Origin: Planctomycetia bacterium
Lineage (GTDB): Bacteria > Planctomycetota > Planctomycetia > Pirellulales > UBA1268
Reading direction: 5' to 3'
Assembly (NCBI GenBank): GCA_009924545.1
Contig: RFRL01000014.1
Span: forward strand, 1-34,227
Length of the DNA stretch: 34,227 bases
Shown here: piece after piece, positions 10,918 through 20,709 of the stretch
Layout: each line of letters starts with the position of its first letter
Position numbering within the stretch: position 1 is the first letter of the stretch
Program-made: the position numbers and the translations under genes
The notes under the pieces: generated by a model
Databases searched by the model: none
Told to the model about the DNA's origin: nothing
The model's input: only the letters and a program-made list of their open reading frames with translations

Positions 10918-11832
10918 ATGCCAGGATCGACCCGCCGTCGTTTGCTCGCCGCCGCCGCCGCCGGCCTCGGTTGGGCCGCCACCGGCGCCCGCGGTGCCGG
11001 CACCGCCCGCACCGACATCGATCCCGCCGGCCGCGTGCGCCACGGTGGCATCCGCCACAGCGTCATGGGTTGGTGTTTCAACCCGATGGATCCCGTCGAA
11101 CTGGCACGCCACGCGCGCGACATCGGCCTGGTCGGGATCGAGGGCATCGACCGCCGGCACTACGCGGCGGTGAAGGAACTGGGGCTCGAGATCTCCCTCG
11201 TCGGCAGCCACGGCTTCGCCCGCGGGCCGTGCGACCCGCGCTACCGGGCCGAGGCGGTGGAGAAACTCGCCGACGCGATCGACGTGGCGGCGGCGGTGGG
11301 ATCGCGCAAGGTGATCACCTTCACCGGCATGCGCTTTCCGGGGATGGACGACGAGCGTGCGGCCGACGACTGCATCGCCGCCTGGAAGGAGGTCCTGCCC
11401 CGGGCCGAGCGCCAGGGGATCACGCTCGTCCTCGAGCACCTCAACAGCCGCGATGCCTCCCATCCGATGAAAGGCCACCCCGGCTACTTCGGCGACCACC
11501 TCGACTTCTGCGCCAGCCTCGTGCGGCGTGTGGGGTCGCCCTGTTTCAAGCTCCTGTTCGACGTCTACCACGTGGGGATCATGGATGGCGACGTGATCCG
11601 CCGGCTCCGTGAGCACCGCGAGATCATCGGCCATCTGCACACCGCGGGCGTGCCCGGCCGCGGTGAGCTCGACGACACGCAGGAGATCCACTACCCGGCG
11701 GTGATGCGCGCCGTGACGGAGATCGGCTACCACGACTTCGTGGCCCACGAGTTCATCCCCACCTGGGACGACCCGGTGCTGGCCCTGCGCCACGCGGCGC
11801 TCGTCTGCGACGTGGGACGGTCGTCGGGCTGA
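10918..11832 (+). CDS. Hydroxypyruvate isomerase-like TIM-barrel protein with Tat signal
   Basis: A 304-residue sugar phosphate isomerase/epimerase family protein (AP endonuclease 2-type TIM barrel). The N terminus has a twin-arginine-type signal (STRRRLLAAAAAGLGWAA), so it is probably exported. The catalytic glutamates and metal ligands expected from hydroxypyruvate isomerases are present: E173 in LVLEHLN, D215 and H218 in FDVYHV, the IGHLHTAGVPGRGE loop, and E278 in AHEFIP. Start ATG 10918 follows GGGAG at about nine bases. It lies 45 bases behind the broken DUF1501 gene and could share its transcript. Exported relatives are numerous in planctomycetes and their substrates are mostly unknown, so the hydroxypyruvate activity is by homology only. 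Confidence 0.82.
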   Translation: MPGSTRRRLLAAAAAGLGWAATGARGAGTARTDIDPAGRVRHGGIRHSVMGWCFNPMDPVELARHARDIGLVGIEGIDRRHYAAVKELGLEISLVGSHGFARGPCDPRYRAEAVEKLADAIDVAAAVGSRKVITFTGMRFPGMDDERAADDCIAAWKEVLPRAERQGITLVLEHLNSRDASHPMKGHPGYFGDHLDFCASLVRRVGSPCFKLLFDVYHVGIMDGDVIRRLREHREIIGHLHTAGVPGRGELDDTQEIHYPAVMRAVTEIGYHDFVAHEFIPTWDDPVLALRHAALVCDVGRSSG

Positions 11833-11863
11833 GGCGCACGTCGGCCGGCAGTCCCGCTGCGGC

Positions 11864-12397
11864 TCAGGCGGCGCCCAGCCCCTCCATGCGCCGCCAGGCG
11901 CTCACCTGCCCGAGGTGCATCATCATGTGCCCGCCGGCGTAGAAGCCGTGGATCGAGCCGAGCGTGGGGAACAGCTCCGCCATCCGCCCCGCGGCGGGGT
12001 TGGGGCGCTGGAGCAGGTCGTCGGGCGCGGCGCGGAGGGCAGCGATCGCCTCGGTACACCCGCGCCGGAAAGCCTCAACCACTTCGTCCATCGGCGGGTA
12101 GACGGTGCCGGCGGTGTCGTCGACGCACTTCCCCTCCTTGGAGAAGACGGCGTCGAACCGCGTCGGCACCGGCGTGGCGCTGCCGCCGAGCTGGGCGACG
12201 ATTCGCGGGCAGTAGAGGGCGAGGTGGCCGAAGACGAAGGCCGGGTGGTTCGACTCCACCACGGTCCGGTGTCCGTCGGCCCCGACCGCGGCGAAGCGGG
12301 CGAACCGGGCGGCGGGAATCCCCTCGAGAAGGCGGTCCGCGTAGTTGAGCGAGAGCTGGAGCGAGTCGGCGATGCAGTTGCCGAGGGAGCGCGACAC
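11864..12397 (-). CDS. DinB-like (DUF1569-type) metal-binding four-helix protein
   Basis: A 177-residue protein with the layout of the DinB/YfiT-like superfamily: an N-terminal helix (NYADRLLEGIP), SNHPAFVFGHLALYCP carrying the first histidines, and a C-terminal GGHMMMHLGQVSAWRRMEGL carrying the HxxxH-type ligands. Family members bind a divalent metal; some are thiol-dependent transferases, most are uncharacterised. The start is GTG 12397, preceded by CGGAG about nine bases upstream on the minus strand; no in-frame ATG covers the first helix. It is 46 bases after purN and may be the last gene of the purine nucleoside phosphorylase-ileS-purN transcript. It faces the hydroxypyruvate isomerase-like gene tail to tail. 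Confidence 0.75.
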   Translation of the reverse strand: MSRSLGNCIADSLQLSLNYADRLLEGIPAARFARFAAVGADGHRTVVESNHPAFVFGHLALYCPRIVAQLGGSATPVPTRFDAVFSKEGKCVDDTAGTVYPPMDEVVEAFRRGCTEAIAALRAAPDDLLQRPNPAAGRMAELFPTLGSIHGFYAGGHMMMHLGQVSAWRRMEGLGAA

Positions 12398-12443
12398 GGG
12401 AAAATCTCCGGAGCGGGGGGGTGGGGATCAGTCGGACGATGTG

Positions 12444-13046
12444 TCAGGGGAGGTTGCCGGCGGCGAACCGGGCGATGGTCTCGGGCAGGAGCAGGCACTC
12501 CGCGGCAAAGACCCGCGCCCCGAGCGACGCCACCGTGTCGTCGGGCAGCACGGGCACGGTGCGCTGGAGGAGGATCCGGCCATGGTCGTACTCGTCGTCG
12601 ACGAGGTGGACCGTGCAGCCCGACACGGTACAGCCGCGGTCCAGCACGGCACGGTGAACGTGGTCGCCATGGAAGCCGCGGCCGCCGAAGGCGGGCAGCA
12701 GCGCCGGGTGGATGTTGACCACCCGGCCGGCGAAGGAGGCCGGGATCGGCAGCAGGTGGAGCCAGCCGGCCATCACCACCAGCCCCGCTTGCGCCTCACG
12801 GCAGGCGTTGAACACGGCGCTGCTCCAGGCCGCCGGGTCGCGCCCGGCGCGGGGGATGACGGCGACCGGGACGCCGGCCCGGCGGGCGTTCACCTCTGAG
12901 CGGAGCCCGCTCCGGCTGGCGACCACGAGCCCGACCTCGGCCGCGAGTTGCCCGGCATTGATCCGCTCCAGGAGGTTGGCCAGCGACCGGCCCGATCCCG
13001 AAACGAGCACCGCCAACCGCAGCCTCCCTCCGCCGGGAGCACTCAT
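12444..13046 (-). CDS. purN: Phosphoribosylglycinamide formyltransferase (GART)
   Basis: A 200-residue cytoplasmic enzyme of purine synthesis that transfers a formyl group from 10-formyltetrahydrofolate to glycinamide ribonucleotide. The N-terminal [17 protein letters not shown] phosphate-binding region, the catalytic [12 protein letters not shown] block (Asn and His) and [11 protein letters not shown] (catalytic Asp) are all visible. Its ATG at 13046 overlaps the ileS stop as ATGA, indicating translational coupling. The gene is complete and of normal length. Confidence 0.95.
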   Translation of the reverse strand: MSAPGGGRLRLAVLVSGSGRSLANLLERINAGQLAAEVGLVVASRSGLRSEVNARRAGVPVAVIPRAGRDPAAWSSAVFNACREAQAGLVVMAGWLHLLPIPASFAGRVVNIHPALLPAFGGRGFHGDHVHRAVLDRGCTVSGCTVHLVDDEYDHGRILLQRTVPVLPDDTVASLGARVFAAECLLLPETIARFAAGNLP

Positions 13047-16000
13047 GCCGCCCCCTCCGCGGCCAGTGGCCGCACGGTGATCATGAGGGGATGGCCGTCG
13101 ATGTCGTGCTCCTCGCGGGTCCCCCCTTCGATCGGCACGTCGAGAACGACACTGGCGAGCGTCTCGGCGGCGATGGTGTCGCGATGGGTGGCGATGGCCT
13201 CCGCCAGCGGTGCTGCCGGCGTGCACAGCGAAAGCTCGATGCGCTGCGTGAACTCGAGGTCGAGCGTCTTGCGCGCGGCCTGCACGGCGTGCACCACTTC
13301 GCGGACGAGCCCCTCGGCCACCAGCTCCGGCGAGAGCTCCGTGGCCATCACCACGACCGCCGCCGGGCCCTCGGCCGCCGCCCAGCCCTCCCGGGCGGTG
13401 GTGCGCACGAGGAGGTCCTCGCGCTCGAGCGTGGCCGTGCCACCACCGGGCAGTGCCACGTCGACCCACCCGTCGCGGTTACAGGCCGCCAGCAGGGCGC
13501 CGACGTCGGCCGTGGCCAGCGCCGCGCGCACGCGCGGGAGATCCTTCCCGAGGCGCGGGCCGAGCCGCTTCAGGTCAGGCTGTACGCTGCGCGTGATGTA
13601 GCGGTCGGGCTCCCGGCACACTTCGAACTGCTTGACGTTGAGCTCGTCGCGGACGAGGTCGGCGTGGGCCTCGAGCCAGGCGGCGTCGGCGGCGCGAGCA
13701 TCGGCGAGGATCACCTCGACCTTGGCCAACGGCTGCCGCACCTTGAGCCGGGCGCCGGCCCGGGCCGCCCGCCCGAGCGAGGCCACGTCGCGGACGAGGG
13801 TCATCCGGCGGACGAGGTCGGGATCGAGGAGCGCCGGCGCCCCCGGCGGATAGTCGGTGAGATGAATGCTGTCGGGGACGCGGTCGCCGAAGGGGCTGAC
13901 CGCGAGGTTCCGCCACATCGCCTCGGTGACGAACGGCACGAACGGTGCCGCCAGGCGGGCCACCGTGAGGAGGGTTTCGTAGAGGGTCCAGTAGGCGTCG
14001 AGCTTGTCGGGATTGCCGGCCGGTGAGTCGTCGGCTCTGCCGGCGGCCCAGAAGCGGTCGCGGCTGCGGCGCACGAACCAGTTGCTCGCCCCGTCGACGA
14101 GCGCCGCGATCAGCCCGGCGGCACCGAAGTGATCGTAGCGATCCATGCGCTCGGTCACCGCCGCGGCGGTGGCGCTCGTCTCGGCGAGCATCCACCGGTC
14201 GAGTTCGCAGCGCTCCGCCGCCGGGCGCCAGCCACGGGCGGCCGCCAGATCGGCGTGGTCGAGCCGGCCGGGGCGGTCGAGTAGCCGGCCGGGATCGAAG
14301 CCATCGATCCGCGCGTAGATCACGAAGAAGGAATAGACGTTCCACAGCCGGAGGAGGAACTCGGGCACGCTCTCGCGGATCGCCCGCTCGCTGTAGCGGA
14401 TCGTGGTCCAGGGCGGCTGGGCGGCGAGGAAGTACCAGCGCAGGGCGTCGGCGCCGTAGGCGTCGAAGATCACCCCCGGTTCCTTGTAGTTGCGCTTGCT
14501 CTTGCTCATCTTCTGCCCGTCTTCGCCGAGCATCAGACCGAGGACGATGCAGGTGCGGAACGGGTGGGGCCAGTCGGCCGGCGGGGGCGCGACGCCGGCC
14601 GGCAGCGTGCGCGGGCCGTCGCCACCGAAGAGGAGCGTGCTGATGGCGAGCTGGCTGTAGAACCAGCCGCGGGTCTGGTCGATCGCCTCGGAGATGAAGT
14701 CGGCGGGGAACTGGCCGGCGAACGCGTCGGCCCCCGCGTGCGGCCATCCCCACTGCGCGAAGGGCATGGCGCCGGAGTCGAACCAGCAGTCGATCACCTC
14801 CGGCACGCGACGCATGCGGCTCCCGGCGGCGAACGGCGAGTCGTAGGTGACGGCGTCGATGTAGGGCTTGTGGACGCGGAGATCCTCGCACAGGTCGGGC
14901 TGCTTCGCCTTCGCCCGGTCGAAGAGGTCGGTGCCCGCCACCCCCGGCTTGGCCAGCAGGGCCGCATACGACGGCACCGCCTCCGCCCGGCCGGTCGCCT
15001 CGCACACCCAGATCGGTAGCGGCGTGCCCCAGTAACGCTCGCGCGACAGCGCCCAGTCGACGTTCGACTCGAGGAAGTTGCCGAAGCGGCCGTCGCGGAT
15101 GTGCTCGGGGAGCCAGTTGATCCGGGCGTTGTTGGCGAGCAGCGCCGCGCGGAATTGCGCGGTGCGGATGAACCAGCTCTGCCGCGGGTACTGGATGAGC
15201 GGATCGTCGTCGGCGCGCCAGCAGAAGGGGTAGTCGTGGACGTACTGCTCCTGGTGGACGAGCAGGCCACGCTGGCGGAGGTCACGGATGATGTCGCGAT
15301 CGACCAGCTTCACGAACCGGCCGCTGCCCACGGGGAAGGCGTCGGTGAAGGTGCCGTCCGGGGCGACCGGACAGAGCAGGTCGAGCGCCGCCGGATCGGC
15401 GAACCGGGCACGCTCGGTGGTGAGCACGCCGAAGTCGACCTCGCCGAAGGCGGGGGCCACGTGGACGATCCCCGTGCCGGAGTCGGTGGTGACGAAATCG
15501 GCCGCCACCACCCGCCACGCGGCCACCTGGCGGCCACCACCGACCAGTTCGGCCCCGGAGAGCCCGCCGGCAGGGCGGAAGGTGTCGAACGGTGGCAGGT
15601 AGGAGCGCCCCACGAGGTCGCTGCCCGGCAGCGTGGCCACGATGTCGAAGGTCTTCTTCGTCTTCTCCGCGAAGGCCGTCGCCAGGGCGCTGGCCACGAC
15701 GTATTCGCCCGCGTCGGCGCCGTCGCGCTCGCGAAGGACGGTGTACTCCAGATCCGACCGGACGGCGGCGAACTGGTTGGCGGGGAGCGTCCAGGGGGTC
15801 GTCGTCCAGGCCACGAGGCTGCGAGTACCCCGCCGGCCCGCTTCGTCAAGGAGCGGCAGGGCGACGTACACGCTCGGGTCAGCCACCTCCTTGTAGCCCT
15901 GGCCCACCTCGCCGCTGGAGAGCGCCGTGCCTCCCTGGGCCCACCACCACACGATCTTGTGGCCGCGGTAGAGGAGGCCGCGCTCGAACAGGTCGGCCAG

Positions 16001-16522
16001 CGCCCACCACACGCTCTCCACGTAGGAGCGGTGGTACGTGACGTAGGCGGTGGAGAGATCGAGCCAGAAGCCGATACGCTCGGTGGTGGTTTCCCACTCC
16101 TTCATGTAGCGCCACACGCTCTCCTGGCACTTGTGGATGAATGGCTCCACGCCGTAGGCCTCGATCTCCGCCTTCGAGTGGATCCCCAGCGCCTTGCAGA
16201 CCTCGACCTCGACGGGGAGGCCGTGCGTGTCCCAGCCCCCCTTCCGCTCGCAGTACTGACCGCGCATCGTGCGGTAGCGCGGGTAGAGGTCCTTGATCGT
16301 GCGCGTCAGGCAGTGGCCCGGATGGGGCATGCCGTTGGCCGTCGGCGGACCCTCGAAGAACACGAACCGCTCCGCGCCGCGGCGCTGGGCCAGCGTCCGC
16401 CGTTCGACGTCGGCCTCCTTCCAGAAGGCGAGGATCGAGCGCTCCAGGGCGGGGAAGTCGGGGCGGCCACCGACCAACGCGAAAGGGGATGCTGCGAAGG
16501 GAGCCACCGGGGGGAGGGCCAT
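13043..16522 (-). CDS. ileS: Isoleucyl-tRNA synthetase
   Basis: A 1159-residue class I synthetase that charges tRNA-Ile. The N-terminal catalytic region has the HIGH-type motif as PHPGH at 66-70 within [18 protein letters not shown], and KMSKS at 671-675; the CP1 editing domain lies between ([19 protein letters not shown]). The C-terminal part holds the anticodon-binding domain ([13 protein letters not shown]). The length, [15 protein letters not shown] and the absence of an obvious four-cysteine zinc finger at the C terminus fit the longer, eukaryote-like IleS2 group, whose members are often less sensitive to mupirocin; that grouping is my inference. It lies 13 bases after the purine nucleoside phosphorylase gene and overlaps purN by four bases. 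Confidence 0.96.
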   Translation of the reverse strand: MALPPVAPFAASPFALVGGRPDFPALERSILAFWKEADVERRTLAQRRGAERFVFFEGPPTANGMPHPGHCLTRTIKDLYPRYRTMRGQYCERKGGWDTHGLPVEVEVCKALGIHSKAEIEAYGVEPFIHKCQESVWRYMKEWETTTERIGFWLDLSTAYVTYHRSYVESVWWALADLFERGLLYRGHKIVWWWAQGGTALSSGEVGQGYKEVADPSVYVALPLLDEAGRRGTRSLVAWTTTPWTLPANQFAAVRSDLEYTVLRERDGADAGEYVVASALATAFAEKTKKTFDIVATLPGSDLVGRSYLPPFDTFRPAGGLSGAELVGGGRQVAAWRVVAADFVTTDSGTGIVHVAPAFGEVDFGVLTTERARFADPAALDLLCPVAPDGTFTDAFPVGSGRFVKLVDRDIIRDLRQRGLLVHQEQYVHDYPFCWRADDDPLIQYPRQSWFIRTAQFRAALLANNARINWLPEHIRDGRFGNFLESNVDWALSRERYWGTPLPIWVCEATGRAEAVPSYAALLAKPGVAGTDLFDRAKAKQPDLCEDLRVHKPYIDAVTYDSPFAAGSRMRRVPEVIDCWFDSGAMPFAQWGWPHAGADAFAGQFPADFISEAIDQTRGWFYSQLAISTLLFGGDGPRTLPAGVAPPPADWPHPFRTCIVLGLMLGEDGQKMSKSKRNYKEPGVIFDAYGADALRWYFLAAQPPWTTIRYSERAIRESVPEFLLRLWNVYSFFVIYARIDGFDPGRLLDRPGRLDHADLAAARGWRPAAERCELDRWMLAETSATAAAVTERMDRYDHFGAAGLIAALVDGASNWFVRRSRDRFWAAGRADDSPAGNPDKLDAYWTLYETLLTVARLAAPFVPFVTEAMWRNLAVSPFGDRVPDSIHLTDYPPGAPALLDPDLVRRMTLVRDVASLGRAARAGARLKVRQPLAKVEVILADARAADAAWLEAHADLVRDELNVKQFEVCREPDRYITRSVQPDLKRLGPRLGKDLPRVRAALATADVGALLAACNRDGWVDVALPGGGTATLEREDLLVRTTAREGWAAAEGPAAVVVMATELSPELVAEGLVREVVHAVQAARKTLDLEFTQRIELSLCTPAAPLAEAIATHRDTIAAETLASVVLDVPIEGGTREEHDIDGHPLMITVRPLAAEGAA

Positions 16523-16535
16523 CTGGTGCGGCCTC

Positions 16536-17372
16536 CTACGGACGGGCCGCGGCGGCGTCGCGGACGACAGCCGTGATGATCGCCCGCAGCTTCGGCTCCG
16601 CCGACCGGGCGACCGCGAGGATCCGTTCCACCGTCGCCACCTCGAGTGCGTCGGGGAGGCACATGTCGGTGATCACCGACAGGCCGAGGACCTCGAGCCC
16701 CGCGTGGACGGCCACGATCACCTCCGGCACCGTCGACATCCCCACCACGTCGGCACCGATGCCGCGCAGGAAGCGGTACTCGGCCCGCGTCTCCAGGTTG
16801 GGGCCTGTGACCGCCACATAGACGCCGCGGTGGGCCACGAAGTCGGCACGCCGGGCCTCTGCCAGCGCCGCATCGACGAGCCGCGGCGTGTACGGCGCCG
16901 ACATGTCGGGGAAGCGCGGGCCGAGCCGATCGTCGTTGATCCCGATGAGCGGGTTGTCGTTCATCAGGTTGATGTGGTCGTCGATCACCATGATGTCGCC
17001 GGTACGGAACTGCGGATTGAGACCACCACAGGCGTTGGTGACGATCAGCAGCCGGGCGCCGAGCCGGTGGAGGACCCGCACCGGGAAGGTGATCTGGGCG
17101 AGCGGATAGCCCTCGTAGGCGTGCATCCGGCCCTCCATCACCACCACCGGCACGCCGTCGAGTTCGCCGCATACGAGCTGGCCGGCGTGGCCATGGGCGG
17201 TGGAGCGGGCGAAGTGGGGGATCTCTTCGTAAGGGATCCGCACCGTGTTGGTGATGGCAGCAGCCGCGGCTCCCAGACCGCTGCCGAGGATGATGCCCAC
17301 CGCGGGGCGGCCGCTCCAGCGGCTGGCGATCGCGCTGCAGGCGTCGGTGATCTTGTCGTGGAGGTCGAGCAT
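16536..17372 (-). CDS. punA: Purine nucleoside phosphorylase, trimeric class I type
   Basis: A 278-residue enzyme that phosphorolyses purine nucleosides for salvage. Class I landmarks are [11 protein letters not shown] (phosphate loop), [42 protein letters not shown] (the base-contacting Glu) and [13 protein letters not shown] 17372 is chosen because the homology begins at LDLHDKIT; the open frame upstream codes the TPR neighbour in another frame. The residue equivalent to Asn243 of mammalian purine nucleoside phosphorylase is Asp here (VITD, D236), a position known to influence 6-oxo versus 6-amino purine use, so substrate range may be shifted. It is 13 bases before ileS on the same strand. 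Confidence 0.92.
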   Translation of the reverse strand: MLDLHDKITDACSAIASRWSGRPAVGIILGSGLGAAAAAITNTVRIPYEEIPHFARSTAHGHAGQLVCGELDGVPVVVMEGRMHAYEGYPLAQITFPVRVLHRLGARLLIVTNACGGLNPQFRTGDIMVIDDHINLMNDNPLIGINDDRLGPRFPDMSAPYTPRLVDAALAEARRADFVAHRGVYVAVTGPNLETRAEYRFLRGIGADVVGMSTVPEVIVAVHAGLEVLGLSVITDMCLPDALEVATVERILAVARSAEPKLRAIITAVVRDAAAARP

Positions 17373-17409
17373 GCCGATGTCCGCGAGGACCGAAGGAGGA
17401 CCCGGTCCG

Positions 17410-17868
17410 TCAGGACCGGAGCAGGGCGCGGAACTCCGGCCGGTCGCGGAGCGACGCCAGATCGGGGTCGGTCCGCATGTGGTCGATGTCGCGGTAGCCC
17501 AGCCGGATCGCCGCCTCGAGGCACTCCAGTGCATCGTCGGCGTGGCCCGCCATGGCGAGCGAGCAGCCGAGATTGTAGCGGGCGAGGCAGTCGTCGGGCA
17601 GACAGGCCACCAGGCGCCGGTCGACCTCCACGGCGCGGTCGTGGAGCCCCTTCCGCGAGGCGAGTTCACCGAGGGCGCGGAGCGCCTCCATGGCGCGGTC
17701 GTTGCGGGCGATCACCCGCTCGAGAAAATCGATGTCGAAGTCGAGCTGGCACAGGCCGCCGAACCACTCGCGCGTCGCCCGCACCCGCCCTACGCCCCCC
17801 GTCGTCCGGTCGGCACGGTCGCTGCCGCGGGCTCCTTCGTGGTGGTCGTCGGGACCGGCCATCGGCAT
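17410..17868 (-). CDS. TPR-repeat protein
   Basis: A soluble protein of about 152 residues with helical repeats. AMEALRALGELASRKGLHDRAVEVDRRL and the following CLARYNLGCSLAMAG-HADDALECLEAAIRLGY are two consecutive TPR-like units, followed by a TDPDLASLRDRPEFRALL tail typical of TPR end-of-group domains. ATG 17868 (MPMAG) lies one base after the stop of the acidic gene upstream; ATG 17862 is an alternative. The tight spacing implies co-expression with the acidic protein and the downstream phosphorylase. No partner or specific function can be read from the sequence. Confidence 0.78.
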   Translation of the reverse strand: MPMAGPDDHHEGARGSDRADRTTGGVGRVRATREWFGGLCQLDFDIDFLERVIARNDRAMEALRALGELASRKGLHDRAVEVDRRLVACLPDDCLARYNLGCSLAMAGHADDALECLEAAIRLGYRDIDHMRTDPDLASLRDRPEFRALLRS

Positions 17869-17869
17869 C

Positions 17870-18172
17870 TCACTTCTTGCGGGCTGGCCCCTTGGCCGGA
17901 GGGGGGGGCGGAACCGGTTCGGCGTCGTCGGGATGATCCCAGTCGGGGTCGTGCTCGTCTTCTTCGAAGTCGTCGTCGAACTCGTCGTCGAAGTCCTCGA
18001 AGGCGGAATCCTCGTCGGGGAGGGGCTGCTCCGGGGTGAGCGGCTCATCGTCGCCAAGGTCGTCGTCGTCATCGTCGGGATTGGCACCGGAGCGGAGCGT
18101 ATGGCTGCCGGCTGGGAGCAGCGCCGCTGGCACGCACCAGGGCTCGGCCGGGGAGGCGACGGACATGGGCAT
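17870..18172 (-). CDS. Small highly acidic protein, function unknown
   Basis: A 100-residue protein. Residues 1-30 are neutral (MPMSVASPAEPWCVPAAL), 32-80 are dominated by Asp and Glu (runs such as DDDDDD and FDDEFDDDFEEDEHD), and the end is proline-rich and basic (PPPPPAKGPARKK). It is probably disordered and could bind cations or a basic partner; that is inference. It is immediately upstream of the TPR gene (stop and ATG one base apart), and the pair look like a unit. Low complexity means the gene call rests on its position, its start-stop spacing and its lack of overlap with other genes. Confidence 0.7.
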   Translation of the reverse strand: MPMSVASPAEPWCVPAALLPAGSHTLRSGANPDDDDDDLGDDEPLTPEQPLPDEDSAFEDFDDEFDDDFEEDEHDPDWDHPDDAEPVPPPPPAKGPARKK

Positions 18173-18313
18173 GGCAACGATCCGCGTGCAAAAAGGGCCG
18201 GAGGGGACAAACCGTTAGAAAACCGTGTCGGCGGGGTGGCGTCAAGCAGTTCGCCGCCGCCCGGCGGAGGGGGGGCTGGCCCGGCTTGCCGTCACGTGCG
18301 TTCGGCCTCGCGC

Positions 18314-19537
18314 TCAGGTGTGGTAGTCGGCGTTGAGGTGGACGTAATCGGCGGTCAGGTCGCTGGAATAGAAGCGGATCGAGCCCGGACCGGATCGGAG
18401 ATCGATCTCGATGAGGGTCTCGCGGGCGCCCCGGATCGAGGCCGAGACCGTGGGGCCGTCGAACGGGACGGGCGAACCGTCGCGGAACAGGAGGGTGCCG
18501 TTGAGACGGAGCACGAGCCCGGAAGGATCGAACGCCACCCCCGAATAGCCGGCCGCCGAAACGATCCGGCCCCAGTTGGGGTCGGCACCGTGGACGGCGG
18601 TCTTGACCAGCGGGCTGTCGGCGATCGTCCGGGCGATCTGCCGGGCATCGTCGCGGCTGCGGCAGCCGCTGACCTCGATCCGCAGCACGTGGGTCGCCCC
18701 CTCACCGTCGTCGGCGATCTCCCGGGCCAGGGCACTGCACGCCTCGACGAGTGCTTCAGCGAACGCCTCCAGGGCCGCGCCGGTGAGCGGCGCTCCGCCG
18801 GCGGCACCGTTGGCGAGGAGGAGCACCGTGTCGTTGGTGCTCATGTGGCCGTCGACGCTGACGCAGTTGAACGACAGGTCGGCGGCGGCGGCGAGGATGC
18901 GCTGGGCGTCGGCCGGGGCGATGGCGGCGTCGGTGAGCAAGACGCCGAGCATCGTCGCCAGGCGCGGCCCGATCATCGCCGCTCCCTTGGCCATGCCGAA
19001 GAGCGTGCACTCGCGACCGTCCACGGCCAACCGTGTGCCGGCCAGCTTGGGGCGGGTGTCGGTGGTGAGCATGCCCCGGGCGGCGGTGACGGCCGCCTCG
19101 GCATCGGTCCCCAGTCGGGAGGCGACGGTGTCGATGCCGGCCGTGATCTTGGCCAGCGGGAGGAACTCGCCGATGATCCCCGTCGACAGCACGAGCACGC
19201 CGTCGGCTGCCACGCCGAGCCGCTGCGCCGCCGCCGCCGCCATGCTCCGCGCATCGTCGAGGCCGCGGGCGCCGGTGCAGGCGTTGGCGTTGCCGGAATT
19301 GATGGCGATCGCGCGGAAGCCGCTGCCGGGCGTCAGGGCCCGGTCGTAGGCCACGGGGGCGGCATGCACGAGATTGGTGGTGTAGACGCCCGCCGCCGTG
19401 GCCGGGAAGTCGGAGACCACGAGGGCGACGTCCTCGCGTGTCGGATTCCGCTTCAATCCGGCGTGGACGCCGGCCATGCGGAACCCCCGGGGAAGCGGCG
19501 GGATGGGGAGCTTGACCGCGGTTTCGGTGATCGCCAT
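18314..19537 (-). CDS. argJ: Bifunctional glutamate N-acetyltransferase/amino-acid acetyltransferase
   Basis: A 407-residue ornithine acetyltransferase that recycles the acetyl group from N-acetylornithine to glutamate in arginine synthesis. ArgJ precursors cleave themselves before a Thr in the KG-MI-P-ATML block; here KGAAMIGPRLATMLGVLLTD shows the Ala-Thr site. Other conserved parts are AINSGNANACTGARGLDDA, LVLSTGIIGEFLP and HMSTNDTVLLLANGAAGG; the C terminus ends YVHLNADYHT. ATG 19537 is chosen where family homology begins (MAITETAVKLP). The gene follows argC by 64 bases and is probably co-transcribed with it. An argC-argJ pair implies the cyclic acetyl pathway. Confidence 0.95.
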   Translation of the reverse strand: MAITETAVKLPIPPLPRGFRMAGVHAGLKRNPTREDVALVVSDFPATAAGVYTTNLVHAAPVAYDRALTPGSGFRAIAINSGNANACTGARGLDDARSMAAAAAQRLGVAADGVLVLSTGIIGEFLPLAKITAGIDTVASRLGTDAEAAVTAARGMLTTDTRPKLAGTRLAVDGRECTLFGMAKGAAMIGPRLATMLGVLLTDAAIAPADAQRILAAAADLSFNCVSVDGHMSTNDTVLLLANGAAGGAPLTGAALEAFAEALVEACSALAREIADDGEGATHVLRIEVSGCRSRDDARQIARTIADSPLVKTAVHGADPNWGRIVSAAGYSGVAFDPSGLVLRLNGTLLFRDGSPVPFDGPTVSASIRGARETLIEIDLRSGPGSIRFYSSDLTADYVHLNADYHT

Positions 19538-19601
19538 GACGATTCGACTCGCGAGTGTGCGGGAAGGATGACCGCGCGGCACCGACGGTGGTCCGTCACC
19601 G

Positions 19602-20621
19602 TCAGAGGAGGCCGGTGGTCTCGGGAAGTCCGTGCATGCAGTTGAAGTTCTGCACCGCCGCCCCGCTGGCCCCCTTGACGAGGTTGTCGAGGCAACTGAT
19701 CACGAGGACGCGGCCGCGCACCACGCGGAGCGTGATGTCGCAGAAGTTGGTGCCGACGCAATCCTTGCTGGCGGGAAGGTGGTCGACGAGGCGCACGAAG
19801 GGTTCGCTGCCGTAGGCCTGGCGCAGGATCGCCGTCGCCTCCGCCTCGGTGATCGGGCTGCGCGGGCGGAGGTAGATCGTGGCGAGGATCCCCCGGTCCA
19901 AGGGTGCCAGTTGCGGCGTGAAGATCAGCTCCGGGCGGGTGCCGGCATGCCGGGCGACGACCTGCTCCATCTCCGGCGTGTGGCGGTGGCGCCCGACGTT
20001 GTAGGCCGACAGGCTCTCGTTGCACTCGGGGAAGTGCGTGGTGAGCTTCGGCGACCGGCCCGCTCCGCTCACGCCACTTTTGGCGTCGACGATGATGTCG
20101 TCGGGATGGAACCGACCACTGGCCAGGAGTGGGGCCAGGGGCAGGATGGCCGCCGTGGCGTAGCACCCCGGATTGGCCACCAGCCGGGCGGAGCCGATGC
20201 CGCTGCGGAACAGCTCCGGGAGGCCGTACACGGTGTGGCCGAGCCGCGCGGGATCGGGATGCTCGTGGCCGTACCACTCGCGGTAGGTGGCCGCGTCGTC
20301 GAGGCGGTAATCGGCGCTGAAGTCGACCACGCGGGCGCCGGCCGCCACCACCTTCGCCACCACCTCGGCGCTGGCCGCATGGGGCAGGCAACTGAACACG
20401 CACGCTGCCCGGGCGGCGATCTCCTCTGGGGAGAGATCCTCCAGGGGAAGATTGAGCCGCCCCACCAGACTGGGATGAATCGTGGCGATCGAAGGCTTCC
20501 CCTCCTGCCGGCTGGTGACCGCGACGATGCGCACGTGCGGGTGCCGGAGAAGGATCCGGATCAACTCCAGGGCGGTGTATCCGGTGGCACCGAGGACGGC
20601 GACGGGGATGGTGGTGGCCAT
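19602..20621 (-). CDS. argC: N-acetyl-gamma-glutamyl-phosphate reductase
   Basis: A 339-residue NADPH-dependent enzyme catalysing the third step of arginine synthesis. The nucleotide-binding start AVLGATGYTALELIRIL, the catalytic Cys in NPGCYATAAIL (C153), SGVSGAGRSPK and HRHTPEMEQV are all present, with the expected ending (NLVKGASGAAVQNFN). ATG 20621 gives the normal N terminus. A promoter-like sequence lies 39-67 bases upstream. The gene is complete. Confidence 0.96.
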   Translation of the reverse strand: MATTIPVAVLGATGYTALELIRILLRHPHVRIVAVTSRQEGKPSIATIHPSLVGRLNLPLEDLSPEEIAARAACVFSCLPHAASAEVVAKVVAAGARVVDFSADYRLDDAATYREWYGHEHPDPARLGHTVYGLPELFRSGIGSARLVANPGCYATAAILPLAPLLASGRFHPDDIIVDAKSGVSGAGRSPKLTTHFPECNESLSAYNVGRHRHTPEMEQVVARHAGTRPELIFTPQLAPLDRGILATIYLRPRSPITEAEATAILRQAYGSEPFVRLVDHLPASKDCVGTNFCDITLRVVRGRVLVISCLDNLVKGASGAAVQNFNCMHGLPETTGLL

Positions 20622-20659
20622 GGCGGTGCAGACGCGGGGGCAGCGGCGAAAGGAGCCGA

Positions 20660-20688
20660 ACTATACCCCCTTCGTCCCGCGCCGTCAC
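20660..20688 (-). promoter_or_regulatory. Sigma70-like promoter for argC-argJ
   Basis: On the minus strand GTGACG (20688-20683) and TATAGT (20665-20660) are spaced by exactly 17 bases, matching four and five of six consensus positions. It sits in the 88-base gap between the coaB stop and the argC ATG, in the most AT-containing part of that gap. No ARG box was recognised. Confidence 0.5.
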
Positions 20689-20709
20689 CGCCGCGGGAAG
20701 CCCGCGCCT

